Source: Oscillospiraceae bacterium (GTDB lineage: Bacteria; Bacillota; Clostridia; Oscillospirales; Ruminococcaceae). From it: a stretch of 64,000 nt of DNA. The notes under the pieces are model-generated. The model was not told the origin of the DNA. It worked only from the letters and a program-made list of their open reading frames with translations, and ran no database searches. Positions 24,545 through 33,365 of the stretch are shown one piece after another. Within the stretch, counting starts at the first letter, position 1. Every line of letters starts with the position of its first letter. A program made the position numbers and the translations under genes. The DNA is taken from contig JAIKWY010000110.1 of the NCBI GenBank assembly GCA_024684395.1, positions 58,892 to 122,891 on the forward strand, written 5' to 3'.

Positions 24545-25000
24545 ATGAACATCGGATACAGGAAAGCAGAGATCGCAGATGCGGAACTGCTGATAGAGAT
24601 CTATAATGCGGTGTTTTACAGCGACTATCTGAAATACGGCGAATGCCCTGCCTATGGGAAAACCAAAGCAATGATGGAGGCATCCATCCTCCGGTACCCC
24701 AAGTTCATCATTCTGCTGGATAACCAGCCGGTCGGCTGTGTTTCGTGCAAACAGGTGGAAGCGCGCGTCTATGAGGTCGGCTGTCTGTGCGTTGTCCCGG
24801 CGCATCAGGGGAAGGGGATCGGAACGCAGGCGATCAAATATGTCACATCGTACTACGAGGACTGGGACAGATTCACGCTGGTGACGCCCATGGACAAAAC
24901 GGAGAACGTCCGGTTCTACACGGAAAAATGCGGGTTTTCGATCGTGGCAACGGAAATGGATGGGAATGTGAAGGTGGCACGATTCGTGTTAGAGAGGTAA
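24545..25000 (+). CDS. GNAT-family N-acetyltransferase
   Basis: 151 aa, AAAGGAG 9 nt upstream of the ATG. GNAT motifs: N-terminal YRKAEIADAELLIEIYNAVF, beta-4 VYEVGCLCVVPAHQGKGIGT carrying the acetyl-CoA loop HQGKGIG, and the C-terminal NVRFYTEKCGFSIVATE. It has several cysteines (CPAY, VGCVSC, GCLC), uncommon but not diagnostic. Substrate unknown. It has its own promoter and ends at a hairpin terminator before the convergent Rad50-like gene. Confidence 0.88.
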   Translation: MNIGYRKAEIADAELLIEIYNAVFYSDYLKYGECPAYGKTKAMMEASILRYPKFIILLDNQPVGCVSCKQVEARVYEVGCLCVVPAHQGKGIGTQAIKYVTSYYEDWDRFTLVTPMDKTENVRFYTEKCGFSIVATEMDGNVKVARFVLER

Positions 25001-25017
25001 TTTAACATCCAAAAACA

Positions 25018-25052
25018 TTGCCCCGGCGTGCTGTGAAACACTCCGGGGCAGA
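25018..25052. terminator. Hairpin terminator between convergent genes
   Basis: GCCCCGG (25020-25026) with GTG (25028-25030) pairs with CAC (25039-25041) and CCGGGGC (25043-25049). The minus-strand side is followed by AATGTTTTTGG, a T-run serving the Rad50-like gene. Confidence 0.7.
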
Positions 25053-25065
25053 TCTGTTACATAAA

Positions 25066-28000
25066 TTATCGCTCCAGACCCGCTGTCCGTACCGGATGGC
25101 AGGAGAAATAGAGCATCTGCCGCTCTGCCGAGAGCTCCCGCAGCGAGCCGAGCGCCGCCGCAAGCTGCTTCTCATCGAGATCAGCAAAGGGATCGTCCAG
25201 GATCAGGAACGGCTGCTCGTCCGCAAACAGCGTATCCGCCAGCGCACAGCGCATACATAGGTCGAGCACTGCCTGTTCGCCGGTGCTGCAGCAGGCTGCA
25301 TCATGCGCTCCGGTCCGGATGCCGAGCTCGTCCGTGACGGTGCTTTGCAGCTTCGCCGGGAACCGCTTGACATAGCCGTCAAAGCATGTTTGTAGCTGTG
25401 AACGATAGCGCCCGCCAAGGTCTGCCTTCGCCTGTGCAAGACCGTCTGCCGTGCGCCGGAGCAGTCCGATCCGCTCCTCTGCGGCTGTCTTCCGGTCGGT
25501 CAGCGTCCGCAGTTTTGCCTGTGCAGCCGGATAGTCCGCAAGATGCCGCTCTGCCTGCCGGATGGCTTCCTCCTCCCGGCTGACATCCGCCAGCACCTGC
25601 TCACGCTCTCCGGTCAGTGCTGTGACAGCCTGTTCGAGGGCATCGCCGTTCTCCGGCAGGGGCTCTGCCTGCAATCGCTGCTCGGCGGCATCACGCTGCT
25701 TCTGCTGTGCGGCAGCATCGGCAGCAAGCTGTGCCGCTTCCTGCGCTTTGGCAAGATAGCCTGCGATCCGTGCCGCACGATCCGTCTCCGGACCGGTGTA
25801 CGCCGTCAGCAGAGCATCCGCTTCCGCACGGACGGCATTGAGCTTTTCGGCACATTTTGCCATTGCTTCCGCATTGCGTGTGATCTGCGCCTGCAAGTCC
25901 GCCGCCGCCGCAAGGTCGCTCCGGAGCGTCCGGATCCGCTCGTCCATCGGGGCTGTGCCCGGGAGCAGATCATTCTGCTGCTTCTGCAATGCCTCTGCCT
26001 GTTCGGTCAGTGTACGGTACCGGACGAGCCATTCCTGCTGCGCCTGCATGTATGTCTGATATTCCCCTAGCATCTGCCCCGCCGTATGCAGCGCCTTTGT
26101 CAGCGGCTCCGGCTGGATGCCGAGCTTTTGCAGCACGGCTGTGCAGCTTTCGGTGATCTTCTGCCGCTCCGCTTCTGCATCTGCGATCGTCTGCCGCAAG
26201 GTATGCATCTGTGCAGAACCGTCGCCGTTCAGATCCTCACGGGTAAAGCGGCTGGCGGAGAGGAAGCGCTCCTCGGCGCCCTCTGCCGACTGCATTTTGC
26301 CGTTGAGCAGTCTGTAGCGGGAGAGACGTTCCTGCAAGGCGGCAGCAGCCTCCTCCGGCGGCACGTTCTGCGCCTCGGGATAGTCGACACAGAGCAGATC
26401 CTGCTGCTTGGCAGCATCCCGCAGCTCTTCCCGGAGCTGTTCCTGGCGTTCCCGCAGGATCGGGATCTCCGGCGAGGTGTCCTGTTCGAGCTGGTCGGCA
26501 TTCAGCTTGGTCTCTGCATAGAATGCCAGCAGCGTTTTTTCGGCAGAGCGCTTTCTTGCCGCGGCTAACCGGTATGCTTCGCCCTGACGGGTCAGGAACA
26601 GCAGTGCCGCTTCGCCGTCCATGCCACGGATGGCAGGGTATTTCCGGTCGAGCGCTTCCCGGTCGGCGGCGAGCGTTTCCCACGCCACCCGGATGGCTTC
26701 GAGCTGTTCTTCGAGCCGGACGACCTTCGGGGAGCGCCCGTCATCGAGCAGCTTGGTATCTGCATCATAGCCGTTGCTCTTGAGCCATGCTTTCAGATTG
26801 TCGAGCGCCGTGTCACGCTGACGGCACACCACCCGGTGCTCCGCTTCGGATGCCCGCAGGCTGGTGAGCGCTTCGGCAGCCGGCTTATTCTGTAATTCGG
26901 GATATTTTGCATAGACCTGCGCTAAATTGCCGTCGATCTCCTTGCGGAGGGCATCGGTCTCGTTCTGCGCCTTCTCGAATGCCGCCTGCTTTTCCCGCAG
27001 CGCACACTGCGCCTGGTAGCGCTCCACGGCCTCCGGGAGCTTCGCCGTATCGCCGCCGGGGAGCCATTCCTTGCACCATGCTGCCACGCTGTCGGTGCAG
27101 TCTTCGAGCTCCTCTGCGAGCGTTTTCTCCTTCTCGGTCAGCGTTGTGATCTCGGTCTCTGCCTTTTCGATCCTGTTTTTCAGATCCGTCCGCTGCATCC
27201 AGCGCTTCTTCTTCTCAAACTCCCGTGCCTTGGCTGTATCAATGTGCTTTTGCCGCATGACATGCAAAACGATGCCGATGATGCCGCAGAGCAGACTCGC
27301 TGCTGCCACTGCATACAGCACAGGCATCACGAAGATGCCGAGCAGAACGCCGATGATGAGCAGCAGCACGCCGATGCCGATCAAAACCAGCCCGACCGGC
27401 GCACCGGCATTCACGATGCCGGTCGTCTCCGATTCGTCGCCAAGCTCCTCGGCGGACTGCCGCATGGACGCAAGCTGCGCCTGCGTGTCCGTGAGCTTGG
27501 TATGCGTTTCGTCCAGATCAAAGCGGAGCCTGTCGGTCATCCGGTGTTTTTGCAGGATCTCGGCACAGAGCTCGCTGTCCGGCAGCTTTTCGGGGAGCGT
27601 GCGGAGCTGTTCGGTCTCCTCCGGCAGCAGCGCATTCCGCTCGGCCTCCGTCTGCTTGAAGGCAAGTGTCTGCTCCGCCTCCTGTACCCGTTCGAGGAGC
27701 TTTGCCGCTTCATCGACCGCCTCTGGGTCATAGGCTGCGGAATCCTCCGCCTCCTTGGACAGTCGGTCAGCCTCGGATCTCAATGCATCATAATGCTTGT
27801 GCATCTCCTCCCAGCGCACGGTCTCAACGTTCAGGGTCTCTTTATAGGTGCGCTCGTCCTCGGACAGACGGGTGCGCCGCTTCTGCATGTCGGAGATCTG
27901 CGCCACGGCGACCTTGATCTCGTCGGTGTCATAGCCGCTGTGCTCCTCAAGCTCCTCCGTCATGCGCTTGACTTCCTCCTGCATGAGGTTGTAGCGCTCC

Positions 28001-29433
28001 TGACGGCTGCCCCAGAGCTGTTCCGCTTCGATACATGCCTTGTCGCAGTCGTCGATCTCCTGCGTGAGCTCGGCACAGCGCTGCTGCAATTCCTCCACAT
28101 GCTTCAGAAGGGGCTCGATGACCTCGGGACTGTCGGATTTCTGGGCATTCAGCTTCTCCCGGAGCGCATCGGTCTCGGCTGTGAGCGTCCGGAACTGCTT
28201 GCAGCTCTCCTCCCAGAGCGCCTGCTCCTGCCGGAGGGCGGTCTCTGTCTCTGTGATGCGCTGCTGTAAGGCATTCAGCGTCTCCTCGGAGGAAACGGCT
28301 GCCTGTAGCTTCTCCGGGAAATCCGGATCTTCTACGTTCCGGATGCGCCGGTAGTTCTCGGGGGCATTGTGCTCCTCCGCTTCGTGCTTGTCGATTTCAG
28401 CCTGAATGTTTTTGCACTCGTCCTGCAGCTTTTGCAGCTGATCCGGCAAAGCGGCATCCGGGAGCGTTCCGCCGTAGCGCTGTGCGATGGCTGTCAGCTC
28501 GTCCGTCAGTCTGCCGCCGGTCTCCGCAAGATCCGCCTGCTCACCGGCAAAGGCTGCCTCTGTCTGCTGCTGTGTCCGCAAACGGCTGAGTTCCGCCATA
28601 TCGGGCATCTTCCCGCCGATCATCTGCAAAACGCTGTTCTGCTTCTCATGCAGCGCCTGCAAAGCCTGATCCATCCCGGCGATCTCCGCCAAGCGGGCTT
28701 CCCGCTGCCGGACTGCCTTCTGGTAGGCGGCAAGCTGCTCCTTCTGCGCCGTGAGCTGTGCGGTGATGCCGTTCAGGCGCTCCCGCTGCTGCAAAAGTGT
28801 TTCACGGGACTGCGTCTGCCCGGAAAGCTCGTCATGCAGCCGTTTCAGCAGTCTTTCCTGCTCGCCGATCTCCTGTGTGACAGCGGGGAGCGATGCTTCA
28901 CAGCGTTGGATCTCCTGCTGCAAGTGCTCTGCTGCCGCATCGTAGCCGCCCGCATTGCCGGCGCTCTCCACGAGGGCATCCAGACGCTTCCGGACAGCCG
29001 TGCCGCTGCCGATGTGCAGTTCATTCTGCCCGATGAAGATGCTGCGCACGAACGCCCCCGCATCAAGCCCGAACAGTGCTTCGCCGATGTTGTTTCCGAA
29101 GCCCTCCGCCGGTTTGCCGGTCACCATATCCGTGACGGTGAGCTTGTCGGATGCCGGAGAATCGCCGAAGGTGCGTGCGATGCACAGCTTCTTTCCCTGC
29201 GCCGCAAGGTCGAGGGTGCCGCCGAAGCTGCCGCCCTGCCACGGGGCATAGCGCCGCCGCTCGGATGTGCCGCCGTCGGGATCGAGCCCGTAGAGCATCG
29301 CTTTGAGGAATGCCGCCAAGGTGGATTTGCCCCAGCCGTTTTCCGCAAGGATGACGTTCACGCCGTCCCGGAAGGTCGTATCATAGCGGCTCAGCACGCC
29401 GAAATTCTCTACATGCAGTTGCAGCAGTTTCAT
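25066..29433 (-). CDS. Membrane-anchored Rad50/SbcC-like ATPase (YhaN type)
   Basis: 1455 aa. ABC-type head split between the ends: an N-terminal MKLLQLHVENFGVLSRYD and Walker A AENGWGKST (about 31-39), and a C-terminal signature STGEQAVLDLC (about 1380), Walker B with D-loop LILDDPFADLD (about 1407-1417) and H-loop YFSCHP. Between them lie long coiled-coil arms. In the middle (about 676-725) there is a hydrophobic hairpin of two probable transmembrane helices (GLVLIGIGVLLLIIGVLLGI and VLYAVAAASLLCGIIGIVLH) where Rad50 has its zinc hook; no CxxC hook is seen. This is the architecture of B. subtilis YhaN. It overlaps its partner gene by ATGA, so the two are translationally coupled. Confidence 0.85.
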   Translation of the reverse strand: MKLLQLHVENFGVLSRYDTTFRDGVNVILAENGWGKSTLAAFLKAMLYGLDPDGGTSERRRYAPWQGGSFGGTLDLAAQGKKLCIARTFGDSPASDKLTVTDMVTGKPAEGFGNNIGEALFGLDAGAFVRSIFIGQNELHIGSGTAVRKRLDALVESAGNAGGYDAAAEHLQQEIQRCEASLPAVTQEIGEQERLLKRLHDELSGQTQSRETLLQQRERLNGITAQLTAQKEQLAAYQKAVRQREARLAEIAGMDQALQALHEKQNSVLQMIGGKMPDMAELSRLRTQQQTEAAFAGEQADLAETGGRLTDELTAIAQRYGGTLPDAALPDQLQKLQDECKNIQAEIDKHEAEEHNAPENYRRIRNVEDPDFPEKLQAAVSSEETLNALQQRITETETALRQEQALWEESCKQFRTLTAETDALREKLNAQKSDSPEVIEPLLKHVEELQQRCAELTQEIDDCDKACIEAEQLWGSRQERYNLMQEEVKRMTEELEEHSGYDTDEIKVAVAQISDMQKRRTRLSEDERTYKETLNVETVRWEEMHKHYDALRSEADRLSKEAEDSAAYDPEAVDEAAKLLERVQEAEQTLAFKQTEAERNALLPEETEQLRTLPEKLPDSELCAEILQKHRMTDRLRFDLDETHTKLTDTQAQLASMRQSAEELGDESETTGIVNAGAPVGLVLIGIGVLLLIIGVLLGIFVMPVLYAVAAASLLCGIIGIVLHVMRQKHIDTAKAREFEKKKRWMQRTDLKNRIEKAETEITTLTEKEKTLAEELEDCTDSVAAWCKEWLPGGDTAKLPEAVERYQAQCALREKQAAFEKAQNETDALRKEIDGNLAQVYAKYPELQNKPAAEALTSLRASEAEHRVVCRQRDTALDNLKAWLKSNGYDADTKLLDDGRSPKVVRLEEQLEAIRVAWETLAADREALDRKYPAIRGMDGEAALLFLTRQGEAYRLAAARKRSAEKTLLAFYAETKLNADQLEQDTSPEIPILRERQEQLREELRDAAKQQDLLCVDYPEAQNVPPEEAAAALQERLSRYRLLNGKMQSAEGAEERFLSASRFTREDLNGDGSAQMHTLRQTIADAEAERQKITESCTAVLQKLGIQPEPLTKALHTAGQMLGEYQTYMQAQQEWLVRYRTLTEQAEALQKQQNDLLPGTAPMDERIRTLRSDLAAAADLQAQITRNAEAMAKCAEKLNAVRAEADALLTAYTGPETDRAARIAGYLAKAQEAAQLAADAAAQQKQRDAAEQRLQAEPLPENGDALEQAVTALTGEREQVLADVSREEEAIRQAERHLADYPAAQAKLRTLTDRKTAAEERIGLLRRTADGLAQAKADLGGRYRSQLQTCFDGYVKRFPAKLQSTVTDELGIRTGAHDAACCSTGEQAVLDLCMRCALADTLFADEQPFLILDDPFADLDEKQLAAALGSLRELSAERQMLYFSCHPVRTAGLER

Positions 29434-30374
29434 GTCTCATCCCTCATTTCTCCGTCCAGTGCGCTCCATCCGAGGCGGATGAGGCGGCTGCGCTCTGCCT
29501 CCGGGAGGCTCTCGTCATGTAGGATCTGTCGTGCAAAGCCGCTGCGCAGCGTGATGTCACGGTCGAGCTGTTCCCGGTCGATGGCGATGCCCGTCCGGTC
29601 GGAAAGCTCGGCATAGAACGCCTTCTCCCGCAGGAGCTTGACGCCTTCCTCCGCCGGGAAGCGGGTCGCCGCATGCAGCTTCCCCTCGCAGATGACCCGC
29701 AGACAGGTCTTTTTGTCCGCATCCCGGGCGGCATCCCGCAGCTTCTGCAAGATGGCAGCGCTGTCATCGGCGGGCTGCAAGGTGAGCGTCAGCGTCCGGA
29801 AGCGGTACAGCGGGAGCGGCTTGCAGGCAAATTCCGGCTTGCGCCCCTGCTGGAGCGTCACGAGCAGATAGCCCGGCTCTGCGCCGCTGTCAAAGCCCTG
29901 CGGGGCAGGGGTCGGGACGGTCTGGGGCTTCTTGCCGGTGATCTGGAAGCTGCCGTTCTTCTGGACGAGCGTCAGCTCCGTGCCGCCCGCCCGCAGACGG
30001 ATGCCGTCGGAACGGCGCTGCACGGTGAGCCCGTCCTGCTGGCGATTTTCGTTCTCTTGCAGGAGGAACAGGTTGTCCGGCAGCTGCCCCTTGCAGGCAA
30101 ACCGTGTGTATGCCGCCTTGTCCGGGAACAGCATGACCGGTACGCTGCACTGAGCGACCGTCTGCAAGAACGCATCCACCGCTGTTTCCGGCACATAGCC
30201 GCTGCTCAGGAGCTCTCCCGGCAGCAGCAGACAGGCGTTCTCTTTTTTCGCAGCATCGGCAAGCACTGCAAGCTGGGTATTTCTGTCCGCCAGCATGGTC
30301 TCCCGCTGCTGTGGATCGAGCGGCAGATCATAGACACTGCCGAGCTGTATCGAAGCGCAAAGTATCAGTTTCAT
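29430..30374 (-). CDS. SbcD/YhaO-like protein with all metallophosphoesterase ligands lost
   Basis: 314 aa, GGAGG 8 nt before the ATG. It sits where the nuclease partner (YhaO/SbcD) of a Rad50-like ATPase is expected, and the fold order is recognisable, but the motifs are erased. The family's HxADxHLxS reads LCASIQLGS (residues 4-12). GDxxD reads PGELLSSGY. GNHD reads LFPDKAAY. GHxH aligns with VTLQQGRKPEF. All the usual Asp, His and Asn metal ligands are therefore gone. The C-terminal region (AFYAELSDRTGIAIDREQLD to the end) would be the ATPase-capping part. Probably a structural or regulatory subunit, not a nuclease. Assignment rests on context plus aligned motif remnants. Confidence 0.68.
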   Translation of the reverse strand: MKLILCASIQLGSVYDLPLDPQQRETMLADRNTQLAVLADAAKKENACLLLPGELLSSGYVPETAVDAFLQTVAQCSVPVMLFPDKAAYTRFACKGQLPDNLFLLQENENRQQDGLTVQRRSDGIRLRAGGTELTLVQKNGSFQITGKKPQTVPTPAPQGFDSGAEPGYLLVTLQQGRKPEFACKPLPLYRFRTLTLTLQPADDSAAILQKLRDAARDADKKTCLRVICEGKLHAATRFPAEEGVKLLREKAFYAELSDRTGIAIDREQLDRDITLRSGFARQILHDESLPEAERSRLIRLGWSALDGEMRDET

Positions 30375-30404
30375 CCGTATCCCTCCCGCATGGTGATTTT
30401 TATT

Positions 30405-30433
30405 ATTATACCATATTTTATATCAAAAATCAA
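30405..30433 (-). promoter_or_regulatory. Promoter of the SbcD-like/Rad50-like operon
   Basis: Minus strand TTGATT (30433-30428), 17-bp spacer, TATAAT (30410-30405), in an AT-rich stretch. Confidence 0.75.
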
Positions 30434-30549
30434 CTCTTTTTTTGTTAGAAATCACGCATTCTGATTTGTGCAGGCTGTGGAAACACAGATGAATGTCAGT
30501 AAGAGAGTGTTCAAACAGGAGAATTTATCTATTCAGGATAGGTCGCCTG

Positions 30550-30640
30550 CAAGCCGCCCCCTCCGCAGCCGTTCGGCGGCACCTCCCCCGTTGGGGGAGG
30601 ACAAAGAGGGGGCTGGCACCCCCTTAAACCCGCCTTACAG
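30550..30640. repeat. Intergenic GC-rich hairpin element
   Basis: In the 400-bp gap between divergent operons. CCTCCCCC-GTT-GGGGGAGG (30582-30600) is an 8-bp stem. CCGTTCGG lies just before it, and outer CCCCCTC/GAGGGGG arms can enclose it. It resembles the other dispersed hairpins of this window. No gene seen. Confidence 0.6.
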
Positions 30641-30695
30641 AATGATAGGCACCGTATTAGTTCTCCGGTATGTACGTTCCTCCTGCAAAAATAGC

Positions 30696-30724
30696 TTGAC
30701 CAGATCCGCCTAATATGCTATAAT
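30696..30724 (+). promoter_or_regulatory. Promoter of the flavodiiron gene
   Basis: TTGACC (30696-30701), 17-bp spacer, TATAAT (30719-30724) with extended TGC. Confidence 0.8.
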
Positions 30725-30774
30725 AAATCTGTACCGCCATCAAGCGGAATCTGAAACGAAAGAGGGAACTCCCA

Positions 30775-31935
30775 ATGACCAATGTGACCAATGACATCCG
30801 CTATATCGGCGTGAATGACCATGAGCTCGACCTGTTCGAGGGACAGTACATCGTCCCGGAGGGCATGGCGTATAATTCCTATATGATCCTCGATGAGAAG
30901 ATCGCTGTTTTTGACACGGCAGACCGCCACTTCACCGAGCAGTGGCTCGCCAATGTTGCCGAAGCGCTCGGCGGCAGAACGCCGGACTATCTCATCGTGC
31001 AGCACATGGAGCCCGACCACTCCGCCAGCATTGCGGCATTCCTCGAAAAATACCCGGATACCGCCGTTGTCGGCAATGCCAAGACCTTTGCGATGCTCGG
31101 GCAGTTCTTTGAGAAACTGCATGTGGAGAACAAGGTCACGGTCAAGGACGGCGACTCCCTCTCCCTCGGCAAGCATCTGCTGCAATTCGTCTTTGCCCCG
31201 ATGGTACACTGGCCGGAGGTCATGTTCACCTATGACAGCACGGATAAAGTCCTGTTCTCTGCGGATGCCTTCGGCAAGTTCGGTGCCCTTGATGCAGAGG
31301 ATGACGACTGGGCATGTGAGGCTCGCCGCTATTACTTCGGTATCGTCGGCAAGTACGGTATGCAGGTGCAGAATGTCCTGAAAAAGGCGGCAAAGCTCGA
31401 CATCCGGACCATCTGCCCGCTGCACGGACCGGTGCTGAGCGAGAACCTCGGCTATTATCTCGATCTGTACAACACCTGGTCTTCCTACGGCGTGGAGAGC
31501 GAGGGCGTCTGCATCGCCTATACGTCTGTCTACGGCAATACGAAATACGCTGCCGAGCTGCTGGCTGAGGCACTGAAAGGCAGAGGCTGCCCGAAGGTCG
31601 CCATTACCGACCTTGCCCGTGAGGACATGGCAGAGGCGGTGGAGGATGCCTTCCGCTACGGCAAGCTCGTGCTGGCAACAACGACCTACAATGCCGAGAT
31701 CTTCCCGTTTATGAAGCATTTCATCGACGATCTGACAGAGCGTGGCTACCAGAACCGCACCATCGGTCTGATCGAGAACGGCACATGGGCGCCGATGGCT
31801 GCCAAGGTGATGAAGGGTATGTTCGAGAAGTCCAAGAACATCACCTGGCTCGAAACGACCGTCACCATCAAGTCTGCCGTGACCCAGGAGAACCGTGAGC
31901 AGATCGCAAAGATGGCAGATGAGCTGATGGCATAA
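30775..31935 (+). CDS. fprA: FprA-family flavodiiron protein
   Basis: 386 aa, usual length for the family. The N-terminal metallo-beta-lactamase-like domain (about 1-245) carries the diiron ligands HMEPDH (about 78-83), a further Asp in FSADAFG, and LHGPVL. The C-terminal flavodoxin domain (about 248-386) begins GVCIAYTSVYGNTKYAAELL, the FMN phosphate loop. Such proteins reduce O2 to water or NO to N2O in the cytoplasm, protecting strict anaerobes. GAGGGAACTCCC precedes the ATG. It has its own promoter, and the downstream gene also has one, so it is probably monocistronic. Confidence 0.93.
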   Translation: MTNVTNDIRYIGVNDHELDLFEGQYIVPEGMAYNSYMILDEKIAVFDTADRHFTEQWLANVAEALGGRTPDYLIVQHMEPDHSASIAAFLEKYPDTAVVGNAKTFAMLGQFFEKLHVENKVTVKDGDSLSLGKHLLQFVFAPMVHWPEVMFTYDSTDKVLFSADAFGKFGALDAEDDDWACEARRYYFGIVGKYGMQVQNVLKKAAKLDIRTICPLHGPVLSENLGYYLDLYNTWSSYGVESEGVCIAYTSVYGNTKYAAELLAEALKGRGCPKVAITDLAREDMAEAVEDAFRYGKLVLATTTYNAEIFPFMKHFIDDLTERGYQNRTIGLIENGTWAPMAAKVMKGMFEKSKNITWLETTVTIKSAVTQENREQIAKMADELMA

Positions 31936-31954
31936 GCGAATTTTGCATCACTTC

Positions 31955-31983
31955 TTGACATTTCACCTGTAATTTGCTATAAT
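31955..31983 (+). promoter_or_regulatory. Promoter of the PRTase gene
   Basis: TTGACA (31955-31960), 17-bp spacer, TATAAT (31978-31983) with extended TGC. Confidence 0.85.
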
Positions 31984-31989
31984 AATACC

Positions 31990-32076
31990 GTGACACTGCA
32001 AAGGGGCAGTGGAACATACACGCACACAATAAGAAAGGAGGCCCCTGTGAGAGACCGCTTTCACAGGAGATACCGT
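31990..32076 (+). promoter_or_regulatory. Structured 5' leader of the PRTase gene
   Basis: CACTGC-AAAGGG-GCAGTG lies at the transcript 5' end. A second hairpin, CCTGTGA and TCACAGG with a 10-nt loop (32044-32067), includes part of the ATG ribosome site AGGAGA. A strong AAGGAGG (32035-32041) precedes an in-frame GTG at 32047. The leader may decide between two starts. Confidence 0.5.
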
Positions 32077-32715
32077 ATGGAAAACAGATTAGTTGAAATT
32101 ACCGCAAAGAGCAACAGCGACGTCAAGCTCGGTCTGATCCCGGGTCACTTTGCCACCAACCACTCCCATGTCAACTACTTCGTGGACATGACCTCGATCA
32201 AGACCCAGTACCGTGCTGCCCGTGAGGCGGCAAGAGAGCTCGCCAAGTTCTATGCCAGCTCCATGAACCTGGATACCATCCTCTGCTTCGAGGGTACCGA
32301 GATGATCGGCGCATTCCTTGCCCGTGAGCTGTGCCTGCACGGCGGCGGCATGAATGACGGCGACGACATCGCAGTCATCTCTCCCGAGACCAATATGAAC
32401 AACCAGATGATCTTCCGTGACAATCTCCAGAAGAAGATCTACAACAAGGACATCCTCCTGCTCATGTCCTCCGTTTCCACCGGCAAGTCGATCGACCGCT
32501 GCGTGGACTGCCTGCGCTACTACAGCGGCAAGCTGGCAGGCGTGGCTGCACTGTTCAGTGCGATCAACGAGTTCAACGGCGTCCGCATCGATTCCGTCTT
32601 CACGATGGATGATCTGCCGGAGTACAAGTCCTTCCTCCCATCCGAGTGCCCGCAGTGCGCAGAGGGCGTGAAGGTCGATGCGATCGTAAACAGCTATGGA
32701 TACTCCAAGATCTAA
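32077..32715 (+). CDS. Orotate phosphoribosyltransferase-like protein
   Basis: 212 aa from ATG 32077 (AGGAGA 6 nt upstream), giving the family-like N-terminus MENRLVEITAKSNSDVKLGL. An in-frame GTG at 32047 with a better AAGGAGG would add ten residues. The PRTase fold is suggested by the IPGHFATNHSHVNYFVDMTS segment, ILCFEGTEMIGAFLARELCL and the PRPP-loop position ILLLMSSVSTGKSIDRC. In canonical PRTases that loop is preceded by two acidic residues (VDDVISTG, as in the PRTase at 59.7 kb); here they are Ser-Ser. It may therefore bind a nucleotide without standard catalysis, or the assignment may be only to fold. Overlaps the rhomboid gene by 20 bp. Confidence 0.65.
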   Translation: MENRLVEITAKSNSDVKLGLIPGHFATNHSHVNYFVDMTSIKTQYRAAREAARELAKFYASSMNLDTILCFEGTEMIGAFLARELCLHGGGMNDGDDIAVISPETNMNNQMIFRDNLQKKIYNKDILLLMSSVSTGKSIDRCVDCLRYYSGKLAGVAALFSAINEFNGVRIDSVFTMDDLPEYKSFLPSECPQCAEGVKVDAIVNSYGYSKI

Positions 32716-33316
32716 CGGCGGTCTGAAGATCAAGCTCCCGAAGATCCAGTTCAATGCGCCTGTCATCATCACCTATACGCTGATCTGCTTTGTGGTGCTG
32801 ATGTTCGGGTATGCAACGGGCGGAAAGTCCACGATGACGGTCTTTACCTGCTATCGGACGGCGCTTTCGGATCCGATGATGTATCTGCGGGCGTTCACAT
32901 ATGTGTTCGGACATAAGGATATGTCGCATTTCTTCAGCAATTTCTCCCTCATCGTCCTTGTCGGACCGATGCTCGAAGAGAAATACGGCAGCAAGAAAAT
33001 GCTCATCATGATGGCTGTCACCGCTCTGGTCGGCGGCGTGGCGAATCTGCTGTTCTTCCCGCAGACGGCGCTGCTTGGCGCAAGCGGGATCGTGTTCCTG
33101 TTCATCGTTGTGGCATCCTGCACCTCGTTCAAGAGCGGTTCCATCCCGCTGACGCTGATCCTGGTGGTCGTGATCTACATCGGACAGGAGATCGTGACCG
33201 GCATCACGGCAAATGATTCCATTTCGCAGCTCACCCATATCTTAGGCGGTGCCTGCGGCGTGTTCTTCGGGCTGTATTACAACCGGGACGGCGCTGCTGC
33301 TGCAAAGACCGAATAA
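32696..33316 (+). CDS. Rhomboid-family intramembrane serine protease
   Basis: 206 aa, six predicted membrane helices. Rhomboid signatures: HFFSNFSLIVLVGP (helix 2 His/Asn region), the GASG motif with the catalytic Ser (LLGASGIVFLF), and the catalytic His in THILGGACGVFFG of the last helix. These enzymes cut transmembrane segments of membrane proteins. The ATG lies inside the end of the PRTase gene with no strong ribosome site, so translation is probably coupled. Ends at a strong terminator. Substrate unknown. Confidence 0.85.
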   Translation: MDTPRSNGGLKIKLPKIQFNAPVIITYTLICFVVLMFGYATGGKSTMTVFTCYRTALSDPMMYLRAFTYVFGHKDMSHFFSNFSLIVLVGPMLEEKYGSKKMLIMMAVTALVGGVANLLFFPQTALLGASGIVFLFIVVASCTSFKSGSIPLTLILVVVIYIGQEIVTGITANDSISQLTHILGGACGVFFGLYYNRDGAAAAKTE

Positions 33317-33319
33317 AAC

Positions 33320-33355
33320 AAACGGACGTCCCGGTGCGGGGCGTCCGTTTTTGTG
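33320..33355 (+). terminator. Intrinsic terminator after the rhomboid gene
   Basis: AAACGGACG (33320-33328) pairs with CGTCCGTTT (33342-33350), continuing into TTTTTG; an inner CCC/GGG extends the stem. Confidence 0.88.
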
Positions 33356-33365
33356 TATGCTATTG

